Origin: Chara braunii
Lineage: Eukaryota; Streptophyta; Charophyceae; Charales; Characeae
NCBI GenBank assembly: GCA_003427395.1
Contig: BFEA01000045.1
Coordinates: 2,369,826 to 2,408,495, forward strand
Reading direction: 5' to 3'
DNA length: 38,670 bases
Shown: positions 1-9,353 of the stretch, piece by piece
How the letters are laid out: each line of letters begins with the position of its first letter
Numbering within the stretch: the first letter of the stretch is position 1
Notes under the pieces: generated by a model
What the model saw: the letters and a program-made list of their open reading frames with translations, nothing else
What the model was told of the DNA's origin: nothing
The model's database searches: none
Program-made: the position numbers and the translations under genes

Positions 1-2
1 GA

Positions 3-322
3 ATGCCTTCAGAAAAGGTCGCGACATCTACCTATGAGAGGGAACTCTACGCTCTCAGGCAAGCCTTAGAACACTGGAAACACTACTTGCTTGGGAGGCA
101 CTTCAAAGTCTATTCCGATCATGAGACGTTGAGATGGTTAAAGACGCAGGCCAAAATGACACCTAAGCTTACTAGGTGGGCCGCAGAGATAGATCAGTAT
201 GACTTTGAGCTCAAGCCAGTCAAGGGAAAGTATAACGTAGTTGCGGATGCTCTGAGTAGGGGAGCTGATTACTTTGGGGCAATAGTGCATTACCTAGACA
301 TAGGAAGGGACCTGCAGCAGAA
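3..322 (+). pseudogene. Family A pol: RNase H C-terminal half and tether
   Basis: This is the 3' part of the RNase H domain of a Ty3/gypsy polyprotein. It starts outside the window. The YERELYALRQALEHW helix, the later SDHETLRW strand with its catalytic-type D, and the closing NVVADALSR motif are all visible, in the order usual for gypsy RNase H followed by the tether. The frame is shared with no stop until about codon 107, after which the protein no longer makes sense. The correct continuation (integrase zinc domain) is in the next frame from position 323, so there is a frameshift near 320. RNase H removes the RNA strand during reverse transcription. Assignment to gypsy pol is secure; the element cannot be functional as read. 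Confidence 0.9.
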
Positions 323-1798
323 GATAGAGAAGCCTATGCGCAGGACCCTATCTATAGTGACCTCCTCAAAAGGGTCAAGGAGGCCCCAGAGACTGAGCCG
401 AACTACCGCACTACTGAAGGGTTGCTTTTCCAGAAGACTTATATATTTGACCGCCTGTGCATTCCCAGTAGTGAAGAGATCCATAGTCTGATTTTGGGAG
501 AATGCCATGACACAGAGGGTCATTTTGGTTGGCAAAAGACTTTAGCCAATCTGATGCGCGCATAAACCTTGCCAGGGATGAAGAATGACTGCGTAGAGTA
601 TGTTCGCAGTTGTAAAGTTTGCCAACGTAACAAGACCTCGACGCGTGCCCCGCTAGGTATTCTCAGACCCTTGCCCATTCCNGATCAGCCGGGAGACTCA
701 GTGTCCATAGACTTCATGGACACTCAAGTCAAGAGTAGGCATGGCAAGAGCCAAGTCATGGTCATAGTTGACCGTTTTAGTAAGTACGCAGTTTTTGTCC
801 CTTTGTCGTCAGAGGCACGTACTGACTTAGTGATACAAAAGTTTTTTGCCTGCTGGGTTAGTGAGAATGGAATCCCACTGTCAATAGTTAGCGATAGAGA
901 TAGTCGCTTCACCAGCCAGAACTGGCAAGAACTCATGGGAGTGTATGGATCTAAGTTCTTGATGTCATCTGGCCCCCATCCTGAGACTAACGGTCAGACC
1001 GAACAGATGAACAAGATCCTACAGCAAGTTTTGCGCATGTACATTAGGCCAGATCAGATTAACTGGGATGAGATGTTACCTAAAGTAGCTAGTGCGTATA
1101 ATAACAGCGTGCATCTGTCCACCTGCCGCACTCCCAACGAACTGCATAAGTCCTTTAGACCGCGCAGGCCGTTTGAGGGACTCAACCGGGATCAAATTCA
1201 CAAATTACCGCCCGGGACCAGGGAGTTTGCTGTACAGCACGAGAAAGAACTAGCTACCGTTGTAGAGAACCTCAGGAAGGCCCAGCACAGGATGATAGAA
1301 CAAGCCAACAAACATCGTCGCCCCTCACAGTTCCAAGTAGGCGACTTAGTCTGGGTCAGTTCTAAAGAGTTTGCACCTGAGGAGAACATCTCGCAAAAGT
1401 TACTGCCCACCTGAAGAGGTCCATGGCCGGTCTTAGAGGTCAAGGGCGGGAAAGATGGACCGTCCTATACCATAGAACTCCCAGCACACCTCCACACTTA
1501 CCCAATTTTCCATGCATCGAAGTTGTTACCTTGTCAAACAAGTGATCAGTTTCCATCCCGTAGGTCTATGATTCCACCCGATATGGATGGGAGGTATGAC
1601 ATCGATGGCATAATGGCTGAAGATGTATTCAGAACAGGAGGTAGAGGTCGTCCACAAAAACAATACAAGGTTCATTTTAGTTATCAAGAACCGGAAGACG
1701 ACCGCTGGTTTACGAGATCTGAACTTCTAGAGACAGCCCCCGATATAGTCCGGGCCTACGAGAGACAACANAGAGGTAAAGGTCCTGCCTTGGACTGA
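323..1798 (+). pseudogene. Family A pol: integrase with GPY/F and chromo-like tail
   Basis: One frame runs from 323 to the stop at 1796-1798, broken by TAA at 563-565 and TGA at 1412-1414. In order it shows an HHCC zinc domain (HDTEGH, then CKVC), the DDE core (DFMD; SDRD; HPETNGQTE, with 35 residues between the second D and the E), a GPY/F-like module (HLHTYPIFHASKL) and a C-terminal DDRWFTRSELLETAP segment resembling the chromo-like tail of plant and algal chromoviruses. Integrase inserts the cDNA into the genome. The second copy at 37126-37772 has TAT where this copy has TGA at 1412, so that stop is a lesion of this copy. One base, 682, is undetermined. Confidence 0.9.
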
Positions 1799-1823
1799 AA
1801 TTTTCTCGGAGGACCTCGAATNT

Positions 1824-1836
1824 AGGCCGGCGGGAG
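1824..1836 (+). other. Family A polypurine tract
   Basis: A G-rich stretch (GGCCGGCGGGAG) lies directly before the TG that opens the LTR at 1837, in the position of the plus-strand primer. The same sequence precedes the second-copy LTR at 37811, which supports the boundary. It is interrupted by pyrimidines and so is weaker than the tracts of families B and C. Confidence 0.6.
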
Positions 1837-2800
1837 TGAAACGGTATTCACCAGTTNGCAGTAGCNGATGCAGATCCNAGGGCTCGATCCCTAGATCCCC
1901 ACCTTACCTGTGTACAGTATTTGTGTCAACCCGTAGAATTGAACCCGCGACCTGTAGGACCGCCAGTGGTAGGTAGGATTTCGTAGGGCACAGGGTAGAA
2001 GGGCTTCAAACTGTAGATTTGTCGGGTAGGAGCCTAGACAGTCCAGAGGTCGTAGCTGTAGACTATCTGAAAGGTCAAGGTCGTAGCTGCTACTTACCTG
2101 AAAGGGCAAAGTCATAGCTGCTACAGTACCGAAAGGCCAAAATAGAAGTTTCTAGAAGTGGCCTTTCAGAGTCAACCTACGTGAGACAGAGGCAAGTGGT
2201 CAAGTGGAGGCAGTCCACCTCGCACAGTCAGCAGTCCCAGTCCACCCAGTCTGGTCCAGTCAAGCAAGTACCGTCTGGGACTGTGTGCCCCACGGGCCAG
2301 GGGTTACAGGGCAGACCAACGCCTCACAAAAGTATAAATCAAGAGGCTGCGCCCAACCATTCATTCATTCATGCGGAAGCCATGCGGAAGCGCTGCCTCA
2401 GCGTCTTGTGCAAGGAGGTCTGCTGGAGGCCCGAAGACGAAGTGGGCGAGAGGGAAGCAGTGTGCAAGCAGTGCTGCTTAAAGCTTCGCCAGGAAGAGTC
2501 AACAACGGGTAGTTTGACTTTAGGATTGACCAGGTCGCTGCGCATTCCGAGCCATAATTGCGGGGCCCTCACGCGCTTGAAGATAACAAGGCCCTCTCCC
2601 GCGAGTCTGAGTGCACCTCTTCTGTATCTCGAGAGTCTGAAACCCCTCCTTCTGCCCTTCTTACTCTAAGTCTAGTCCTGTTCAGAGAGTAAGGCAGCAG
2701 GTAGGATTGCAACCCGCAAGACCGCATCAAGACTTTGTGGGGAGTCCACCCACCGATTGCGGGAGTTCTGACGGAACCTAGGCAAGGTTTTGGAGGCAGG
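1837..2800 (+). repeat. Family A long terminal repeat (3' LTR; right end uncertain)
   Basis: The LTR begins TGAAACGG just after the polypurine tract and stop codon. It is repeated, diverged, at 37811-38670 (shared blocks include the opening, the GGGCTCGATCCCTAG motif, GGTCAAGGTCGTAGCTGCTAC-like short tandem repeats near 2060-2135, and everything around the TATA box). Several undetermined bases lie at 1822-1878. Homology to the other copy is clear to about 2480. The other copy runs off the window, so the true 3' end is not fixed; 2800 is a guess. Confidence 0.7.
2333..2339 (+). promoter_or_regulatory. TATA box of family A LTR
   Basis: TATAAAT sits in the LTR in the same context as TATAAAT at 38350-38356 in the second copy. 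Conservation of both the motif and its downstream CCATTCATTC-type sequence between two otherwise diverged LTRs supports it as the U3 promoter. A start site about 30 bases downstream would fall near 2365. Confidence 0.55.
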
Positions 2801-3063
2801 GAACCATCAGGTATATCATTTTCTATCTGTATGACCCACTATACCCCTGTTTGTCTATTTCCCTTTAGTTTGACTGATGTACGCATGAGATTGCCCCTAT
2901 GACTTTGCCTTCTTTCAGGACTTAATCAGACTGAATGGAAGGAATATATGAGAGTGAAGCATAAGTTTTAGTTTTATTCTGATTGAAAGCAGACTAAGGG
3001 ATGAACTGGGGGGAAGGTGGGAGGAAGGCAGACTGCATGTGTTTGACCGGGTCAACCAAGGAC

Positions 3064-3680
3064 TGGGCATTGTTTCTAAGATGAATGGCCCACGACTATG
3101 TTTATTTGACTGTTTTCTAAAGGGCCAGGCATTGTTTCTAAGCTGAATGGTCTTGTTGTTATGTTTATTTCTGAGGGTTTGCCTGGTTGAAGGGTTTTAT
3201 GTTTATTTCATTCTCAGGGAGGATTTTTGGTCTAAGGCTAACCATTGTTTCTAAGTTGAATGGTTTAGCCTGAAGACCACACACATAAGTACAAACTAAG
3301 TATAAAAGAAAGTACTTTACTTATATTTGCATGTGAACTGGCAGTTGGCCATTGTTTCCAAGCCAAATGGTCCAGCGCTAAGCCATATCATTAAGAAGAG
3401 AAGGGAAATTACAGAGTATAATTGGAAGTAGTCTGGGCAAGCTGAACATTGTTTCCAAGTCGAATGGTTCAGTCCCCTGCCCATATTTAATTTTTCTTTT
3501 GAGAACAAAAGTCATAATATTATTAAACTTTGGATATTAAAAAGTTCAGGGCGACTAGACATTGTTTCTAAGATGAATGGCCTAGCCATATGCCCAAAGA
3601 AGAGAAAAGTAGTTATGCAACCTGATCGTGTATATCTTAAAGGCATGCTAGACATTGTTTCTAAGTTGAATGGTCTAGCA
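3064..3680. repeat. Seven-copy hairpin repeat array with covarying stems
   Basis: Seven copies of a core ATTGTTTCYAAG-N3-AATGG lie at 3064-3092, 3125-3155, 3236-3270, 3345-3374, 3442-3472, 3555-3585 and 3646-3680, 61 to 113 bases apart. The core ends pair (ATT with AAT). The flanks differ between copies yet stay complementary: TGGGC/GCCCA, CTGAAC/GTTCAG, TGCTAGAC/GTCTAGCA, GGCT-AACC/GGTT-AGCC. Copy 2 keeps pairing with G-T wobbles, and copy 6 has one mismatch. Sequence between copies is unrelated. No ORF spans the array. It may lie in the U3 of an unrecognised LTR whose end is at 4547. Confidence 0.85.
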
Positions 3681-3984
3681 CTACGCCAAATGTAAGTGGG
3701 TATAAGGGTTGAATTACTTGGGGATTTATGAACTAACTTATATAAATTGACTTTGGGATGGTGAAAGTACTTACCTTTGTGGTTTGGCCTGCATGTGACT
3801 GAGTGAGATTACTACTTGGTCTGAGTTTCAGTTTGATAGGTAGTTGCTTTAGACGCTCGCCACATGCTAGAGCCATAGGAGTTAGTTTCAATTCCTGCAT
3901 TTTCTGAGCTAAGTTTTTTTTACTTAGGTCGATCTCCGCATTTTCTGGGATCTTTTATTATACTTAGTCTTGTATAAATCTTGG

Positions 3985-4525
3985 TAAGCCACTTTCTCTA
4001 CGGGAAGCGCTGCCGAAATTTCTACAAAACCAAGGAGTTGGTCAGATTTTGTCTTTTCAAAGTTCAGTTTGTCTGACTTTTATATATGACTTAGTAAAAA
4101 TCTCGAAAGTCTCCTTTTCTAAAAGGAGTGCTGCCCAAGTTTTTGCTAATTCAGGGAGTTAGATAAAATTGGACCTTGAGAAGTCGAAGTCATTTTAAAT
4201 TTTGAACTTGGCTTTGTATAAATTTTGGTAAGATACTTTCTCTACGGGAAGCGTTGCCGAAATTTCTGCAAATCCAAGGAGTTAGTCAAAATTTGACTTT
4301 TCAAAAGTTCAACTTGTCTAATTTTGATATATGGCTTAGTAAAAATCTGGGAAGTCTCCTTTTCTAAAGGGACTGCTGCCCAAATTTTTGCTAATTCAGG
4401 GAGTTAAACAAAATTTGACTTTGGAAGTTTGCATATTATTTCTGTTTTTTTATTTTTAGGCTGATATAAATTCTGAAAAGGCACTTTTCCTACGGGAAGC
4501 GCTGCCGAAATTTTCTTAGATTAAA
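3985..4525 (+). repeat. About 122-bp tandem array, five units, alternating A/B types
   Basis: Units centre on positions 4001, 4122, 4244, 4367 and 4492. Type A (units 1, 3, 5) carries CTACGGGAAGCGCTGCCGAAA; type B (units 2, 4) carries TTCTAAAGGGACTGCTGCCCAA or close variants. Both share a following CAAGGAGTTAG or CAGGGAGTTAG segment. The alternation means a dimer of about 244 bp was duplicated after the two halves diverged. The array stops directly before the presumed LTR end at 4547, so it probably lies in U5/R of that LTR. Confidence 0.8.
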
Positions 4526-4543
4526 GGAGATATATTATATTTT

Positions 4544-4567
4544 CACAGGTGGCGACTCTGGCGATCC
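4544..4567 (+). other. Putative LTR 3' end and primer-binding site
   Basis: The sequence TTTTCACA (LTR-like CA end at 4547), two spacer bases, then TGGCGACTCTGGCGATCC resembles the junction of an LTR and a tRNA primer site in gypsy elements, where the site usually begins TGG. I cannot name the tRNA. No matching 3' LTR is in the window, so this is an inference from pattern only. Confidence 0.45.
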
Positions 4568-4592
4568 ACTCTGTATGGGGGAGATGTTGCGG

Positions 4593-4634
4593 TAGGTCTA
4601 CCTTTCTTTGGGCACTGGCTTAGAGGTAGACCTA
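4593..4634 (+). repeat. 11-bp perfect inverted repeat downstream of primer site
   Basis: TAGGTCTACCT at 4593-4603 is perfectly complementary to AGGTAGACCTA at 4624-4634 with a 20-base loop. It lies about 25 bases after the putative primer site, where retroelement leader RNAs commonly fold. Confidence 0.6.
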
Positions 4635-4639
4635 GGCTT

Positions 4640-6979
4640 GGCTATCAAGAGAGTCTTCAGTGAGAACGTGTCATGGGGATTTGATCTCCATACATTGACG
4701 ATTTAGCTTGGACATTGACTTGTCTTATGATACAGGCCTTCTTTGGATATTCGATCCAAGATTTGGACTAGTTTTAGCTTGATTCTGCGAGGATAATTTT
4801 TTGTTATCACTGATAACAGGTCGGTTGGTTGGTCGCCGACTCGTCGGCTCACGACACAACTTTGCTTGCACCTGTACCTCAGCTTGAAAGCCTTAGCCCT
4901 GAGATTTGATATGTTTCTTTGAAGGTTTTAACCAGATTTCTTTTAATGGTCATTATAAAGAACTGATGGGTTTTTATGGAGAGTTGGAAAATGGTTGAGG
5001 TCTGAGTGTGTGAGGCGTGGTGTGAGTTACAGGGAACAGTAAAGTTGACCACATTGGTGTATGGCAATGTGGCTATTGTGTGTGTCTGTGTTTTATGCAG
5101 GTTAGTATTTTGGAACTTGGTATATGGGCCATACTTTGAAGACAGTGCGAATGACAACCATGTGTCGCACGATCTGCATACCTGATGGGTTTAAGTTTCC
5201 CCCTTCCTTTATTTTATCTCGATATCTGGTTTGATATATGTTGGATGTTTATTTATTTTACTGATTGATTTTGCTTGTTAATTTTATGGTTGGACGTTGT
5301 AGTCCGTGACAACCGTCAAAGTCAAACCCCTTGACTTCTTTCCAGACCCTGGATGATAGACTTGGCCTCTAGCGCGATAAGAGACGATTGCCACCACAGG
5401 TATGAACCTGTGTACGACCCACTCTCCGCAGGGTGCAGAAGAGGGTGTGGTTTTCAACAGCACTTGGCGGTTGTCCAGCGTCGAGAGATCAATCCCTCAA
5501 GGCGCATATCAGCCGACACTTGAGTGTCGAATGCGACCCTCGAGATTAACGAGGACCGCATGAGTATGGGTACTATATAGTACGCCATCATTGCGACTGC
5601 TTGCGCTTGCTTGCATTGCGAGTTGATATGAGTTAGCCCTATGTCCGCGCGGTCTTATACTAAGTCTCGCGCGCGACGCCTATCCGATTTCCGCATCGGA
5701 AAGTTACGGGATGGCTACTAAGGGACTAGGAGTGTTGTCGCATTGTTTGTTCTCCATCGTTTTGCATATGTTTGTGTATGTGTGTGTGTTTTTATTTTTA
5801 TGGTCTTTAGAGTGGTGTGTGTGTGGTGCGTGGGATGCATCCTAGTCGACCGGCGACGAGTCGCGCTTGGGACCTTAGCCCCCCGAGATGTCGGTTCGCG
5901 TGCGGGTCCGATAGAGGCGTAGTACCGCGTGTACCCCCTATGCTACAACGAACGAGAAACACCCTCGGCTGGTCCACCTCTGCGATTGCAGCTGATTAGC
6001 TTTCGTACTGTGGACTGGTAGCTCGGCGGGGATACGCCCACCGAAGGGAGGTGACAGCTCCCGTAAGGTGGAGGTAAGTCGTGCCTCGCGTANCCACCGA
6101 AGGGAGGTGACAGCTCCCGTAAGGTGGAGGTAAGTCGTGCCTCGCGTAGACCCTATCCTGTCGTAGGGGCTCGCGAGAGGTATGGCTGGCGCACTCGGCC
6201 GGAGTGGCTTGCGGAAGCTCCATGTATATTCACGACAAGGAACAGACCAGCTCCTGCGTGACGCGGCTGGGAGGGTCCCGCGCTGCCTTGTGCGGTGTCG
6301 GACCGATGCGCTCGACAGGTGGCGCTGTTGCCGGGGATAACGGTTGCCTGCCGCTGTCCCTGGTGGAACAACATCCGGGTATGGCAAAGTGAGAACTAGG
6401 CAAAAGAAGAAGTTTTCTTTGCACTTATATGGTCAATTGCTTGATATTTTGACTATCGTTGGAGATGTCTAAGGTGTGACTTAAGTGTGAAGCGCATATG
6501 CGCGGTTTGTTTAAGGAAGAAAGTGTTTGGCTATACACTTAAGAGCTCTGACGCATATAATAGTGATCCCAGTAAGCACCTTGTTATCCTAAGTATCTTT
6601 AAGATAATCGGGGGATACGTGGCATGTCTGGTGCAACCTTGGTTGAGTCGAGGCAGCGTCCGCATTGTTGGGTATGTCCACTACCGAAGCAAGCTCAGTT
6701 GATAACGGTCAACGCTACGAGGCTAGGGACTTATTACGTGAGTTATGTGCTAAGCTTGCTTTGGGATGTAAAGACATTAAACTGAGGCGTCTCCCCCTGG
6801 TCAGTAGAGTGTCGCTTTAAAGGAGGTTTCCTGATACATGAGCGACGTGGATGAGGGGTAGACTGATGGGTGCGAAGTGAGGGGTTTGATGACAAAGGTA
6901 TTTCCTTGAGCCCAGACTGAGTTGTGGTACGATGGGTCGTGCAACTAATGTTGTGCCTAGACCCATTGATAGTATCGAG
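4640..6979. other. No recognisable gene; possible leader or decayed element
   Basis: Open frames here are short and show no known motif. Visible structure includes a perfect 7-bp hairpin at 5395-5412 (CACAGGT, loop ATGA, ACCTGTG) and the gap-associated duplication at 6038-6148. Composition changes from AT-rich before 5.3 kb to GC-richer after it. I see no coding signal I can support. Confidence 0.5.
6038..6148. repeat. 55-bp exact duplication around a single N (likely gap artefact)
   Basis: Bases 6038-6092 and 6094-6148 are identical and are separated by one undetermined base at 6093. The same arrangement occurs at 16781-16877 and 32299-32489. This is what results when two overlapping contig ends are joined with a placeholder N instead of being merged. 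Confidence 0.8.
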
Positions 6980-7235
6980 CCTGCAGGGCCAGTCTTATAT
7001 AGTGCTGGCCCGTCCAAAAGGCTGCTCTTGCCAATGCCAAAACGTGCTAGACCCTAGTGTTGAAGTTCAAACAAAGGTTGTCTTGAAAATAGGCCCAAAA
7101 TGGCCTGTGCTAAAACCCTGGTCTGGTGCCTAAGTTTCAGGGCAGGTCGATCTTACGAGGGTCTGAAAATGGCCCTCCGTTTCAGGCTGAAAAGACTTTG
7201 GGCCTGGAGGGGCTTTTTTTAGGCTGAAACGACAC
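6980..7235 (+). repeat. Repeat R3, copy 1 (LTR-derived fragment)
   Basis: This block matches 35604-35863 closely throughout, including the GGCCAGTCTTATATAGTGCTGG segment (a TATATA promoter-like element) and the CAAACAAAGGTTGTCTTGAAAA segment. A more diverged third relative is at about 35160-35370. No coding motif is present. A dispersed repeat with a TATA box and no ORF suggests an LTR fragment, but termini cannot be set. Confidence 0.7.
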
Positions 7236-7726
7236 TACAATGGATAAAGACACAGTGTGATCAGGGTTACAATCCTCTGAGGGAACACAGCTCGAGAAGA
7301 TCATGGATTCAGATTGTCAGATTCCAAAAAAAAAAAACAAGAAAGAAAAAATGGAAACATGGATTCGTCCTTGAAAACGGATGGATACATGAGGGCTACA
7401 ATCATCTGAGGAAACACAGCTAGAGCAGATCACGGATTCCGCCCTGCCTCGTTGGCAGGGGACACAACACAAACAAAAGAGAAAAGAAAAAAAGAAAACA
7501 ACAAGTTTCAGAATGCGACCATCTTTGTTGTAAGATGCATTCAAGACTGTGAGTACGGCCTCCTAGACTACCCTGCCCAACATCATTGCAGTACAAAGGC
7601 TTTTTTTTTTTCCTTTTCCTTTCGTGCACGGGCAAAATAAAACTACGATTTTTGGGACATTGCCGACCCTGTGTCCGACCCCCGAAAACTTCGGGGACTG
7701 GCCAGGACAACGTAATTTTCCAACAG
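7236..7726. other. Non-coding flank with hairpin and LTR-end-like junction
   Basis: No supported gene. A perfect hairpin (CCCCGAA, loop AAC, TTCGGGG) lies at 7680-7696. The sequence TTCCAACA followed by G and TGGCGGAGG at 7719-7735 resembles an LTR end (CA at 7725) and primer site. If so it would be the 5' LTR end of family B, but its sequence does not match the end of the family B 3' LTR at 15207. A short repeated phrase (GGGCTACAATCATCTGAGG / GGGTTACAATCCTCTGAGG) occurs near 7265 and 7390. Confidence 0.35.
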
Positions 7727-8097
7727 TGGCGGAGGTACTGATGGTTTAATTAATTGCGACTAAACTCGATTAATTCACGATTGAATTAATCTCTTTTACT
7801 CGGAATTAATCACCCCTTTTCAAAATCATAAAATTTTACCCCGAACGTAAATCCGAATAAATTTCATCGAAATTTATTTTTTCTCGGAATTAATTATTCT
7901 TTTTCTTCATTTGGAAATTCCTGAAAATTTTGCTTTTGTATTTTTCTTGAAAAATACACTCGAGAATAAATTTCAAATAAGTTCAAATTAATTTATTCAA
8001 AATTAATTCTTGCTATGAGATTCTCTGCTACCTTCATTGCTAAATCACTTGATGACACTCTATTCTTGTAAATAGGAATTGTCCCCCCCATCTCCAC
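7727..8097 (+). other. AT-rich leader upstream of family B gag
   Basis: This stretch is strongly AT-rich, with repeated GGAATTAAT and AAATTTAT phrases, and contrasts sharply with the C-rich gag that follows. It contains no open frame of note. It is in the position of a 5' untranslated leader. Confidence 0.45.
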
Positions 8098-8804
8098 ATG
8101 CCACCACGCCAAATCAAGAACTCCCAACGCGCTGCCGTCGACGCCACCGCTGCTCCCACCGCCACCCTGCTGCGGCACCCTCCACATCCGTTCCGGCCGC
8201 GTCCTCCACCCCCTCTTCCCCCGACATGATCGCATCCTCCATCAACATGTCTGACATCAGCACCGACTCGGTCGATAGCATCGCCCGCAACCTCGCAGGC
8301 GAACAACCACCCGCCACCTCCAACCTCTCCGCCATCCTCCACCCACTCAACACCTTCCAAACCTCTCAGGACGACATAAAGGCCACCATGTTGTCCATAT
8401 CCGATCGCGTCACCACGCTCGAAGGGGACAACCCCTCCATCACGGTCGTCACCACGGCTGCACCTCCCTCCTCCACAGCGCAAACCACTCCCTCCTCCAC
8501 AGCCGCCTCTAGCAACACCCCCCCGCCGACCTCCTCCACTCCTGCCACCTCTACTACCACATCCACCAACCCTTCCTCCTCAACCTCCAACCACCGTTTC
8601 ATTCCCCCCACCTCCTCCCTCATTCGGCGCATCCAACACACCGCCTCATTCCTCGCCCACCCACGTCACCCCTCTTCCCCCCCCGCACTCTCATACCCTT
8701 CCGCAACCCATCACAACGACCTCCACCATGCCCACCATCCGTCCCACCTATTTCCAAGTCACCTCCGGGGTTTACCCCGCATGGCCACAACTCCCCCCTA
8801 ACTA

Positions 8805-8812
8805 CCTCCTTG
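8805..8812 (+). repeat. Target-site duplication, left (CCTCCTTG)
   Basis: This 8-bp word is repeated exactly at 9346-9353, flanking the MITE. Eight bases is the duplication length of the hAT superfamily. Removing the insert with one copy of the word keeps the gag frame open. Confidence 0.85.
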
Positions 8813-9345
8813 CTATGAATCCCCTGTGGTCGTGGTCGCCGCGGGCACGACCGCGGACCGCGGTCTCTGCCGCGAGGCCGCGGTCATGATCGCGGTCCGC
8901 GGTCATGAAAAAAAAAAAAAGAAGAAAAAAAACAATTCAGAAAAATCTGCAAAAAATAAATGTTATGCCCAAAACTAAACTGAACAACTTTTGCCTTGGG
9001 GTCATATCAAAATTCGTTACCAAATTTGAGATAAAAATAAAACAAACTCCTTTATTTTTCTTACTAAAAGAATAAAGTGAAGAACTTTTGCCTGAGGGAT
9101 TTCTGTTTTTCATTTTTTTTAAAATTGAAAAAGAAGTCAAAAAATAAAACTAAAAATAGACAGTTGTAGAGCGCACAAAAACCTACAACCCCATATTTTT
9201 ATTTTATTTTTTGGCCTATTATCCCAGGATTTAAGAATGTCGGGGTTTTCCGACCGCACTTGGCCGCGGGCGTCGCCCGCTGCGGTCGGGATGCTGACCG
9301 CGTGCGGTCAAATGGCCCGCGGTCACGACCGCGGGTGATACATAG
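8813..9345. mobile_element. hAT-like MITE, 533 bp
   Basis: The element begins CTATGAATCCCCTGTGGTCG and its far end, read on the other strand, begins CTATGTATCACCCGCGGTCG: terminal inverted repeats with 4 mismatches in 22 bases. It has an exact 8-bp target duplication. Subterminal regions on both sides are crowded with CCGCGGTC-type words, as expected for transposase-binding sites, while the middle is A-rich. There are internal direct repeats (GAACAACTTTTGCCTTGGGG near 8980, GAAGAACTTTTGCCTGAGGG near 9079). No transposase is encoded, so it is non-autonomous. Confidence 0.85.
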
Positions 9346-9353
9346 CCTCCTTG
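9346..9353 (+). repeat. Target-site duplication, right (CCTCCTTG)
   Basis: Exact second copy of the 8-bp word at 8805-8812, immediately after the right terminal repeat of the MITE. Confidence 0.85.

Noticed and set aside
2181-2669. 162-codon and overlapping frames in the family A LTR
   Set aside because: They lie across the conserved TATA box and short repeats, show no protein motif, and are not conserved as a frame in the second LTR copy.
7317-7710. Overlapping frames on both strands around an A/T-rich region
   Set aside because: They arise from poly-A and poly-T runs coding Lys and Phe; no motif.
8040-8641. Minus-strand Gly/Val/Glu-rich frames opposite family B gag
   Set aside because: Shadow frames of C-rich coding sequence on the other strand; the + strand has the gag features.
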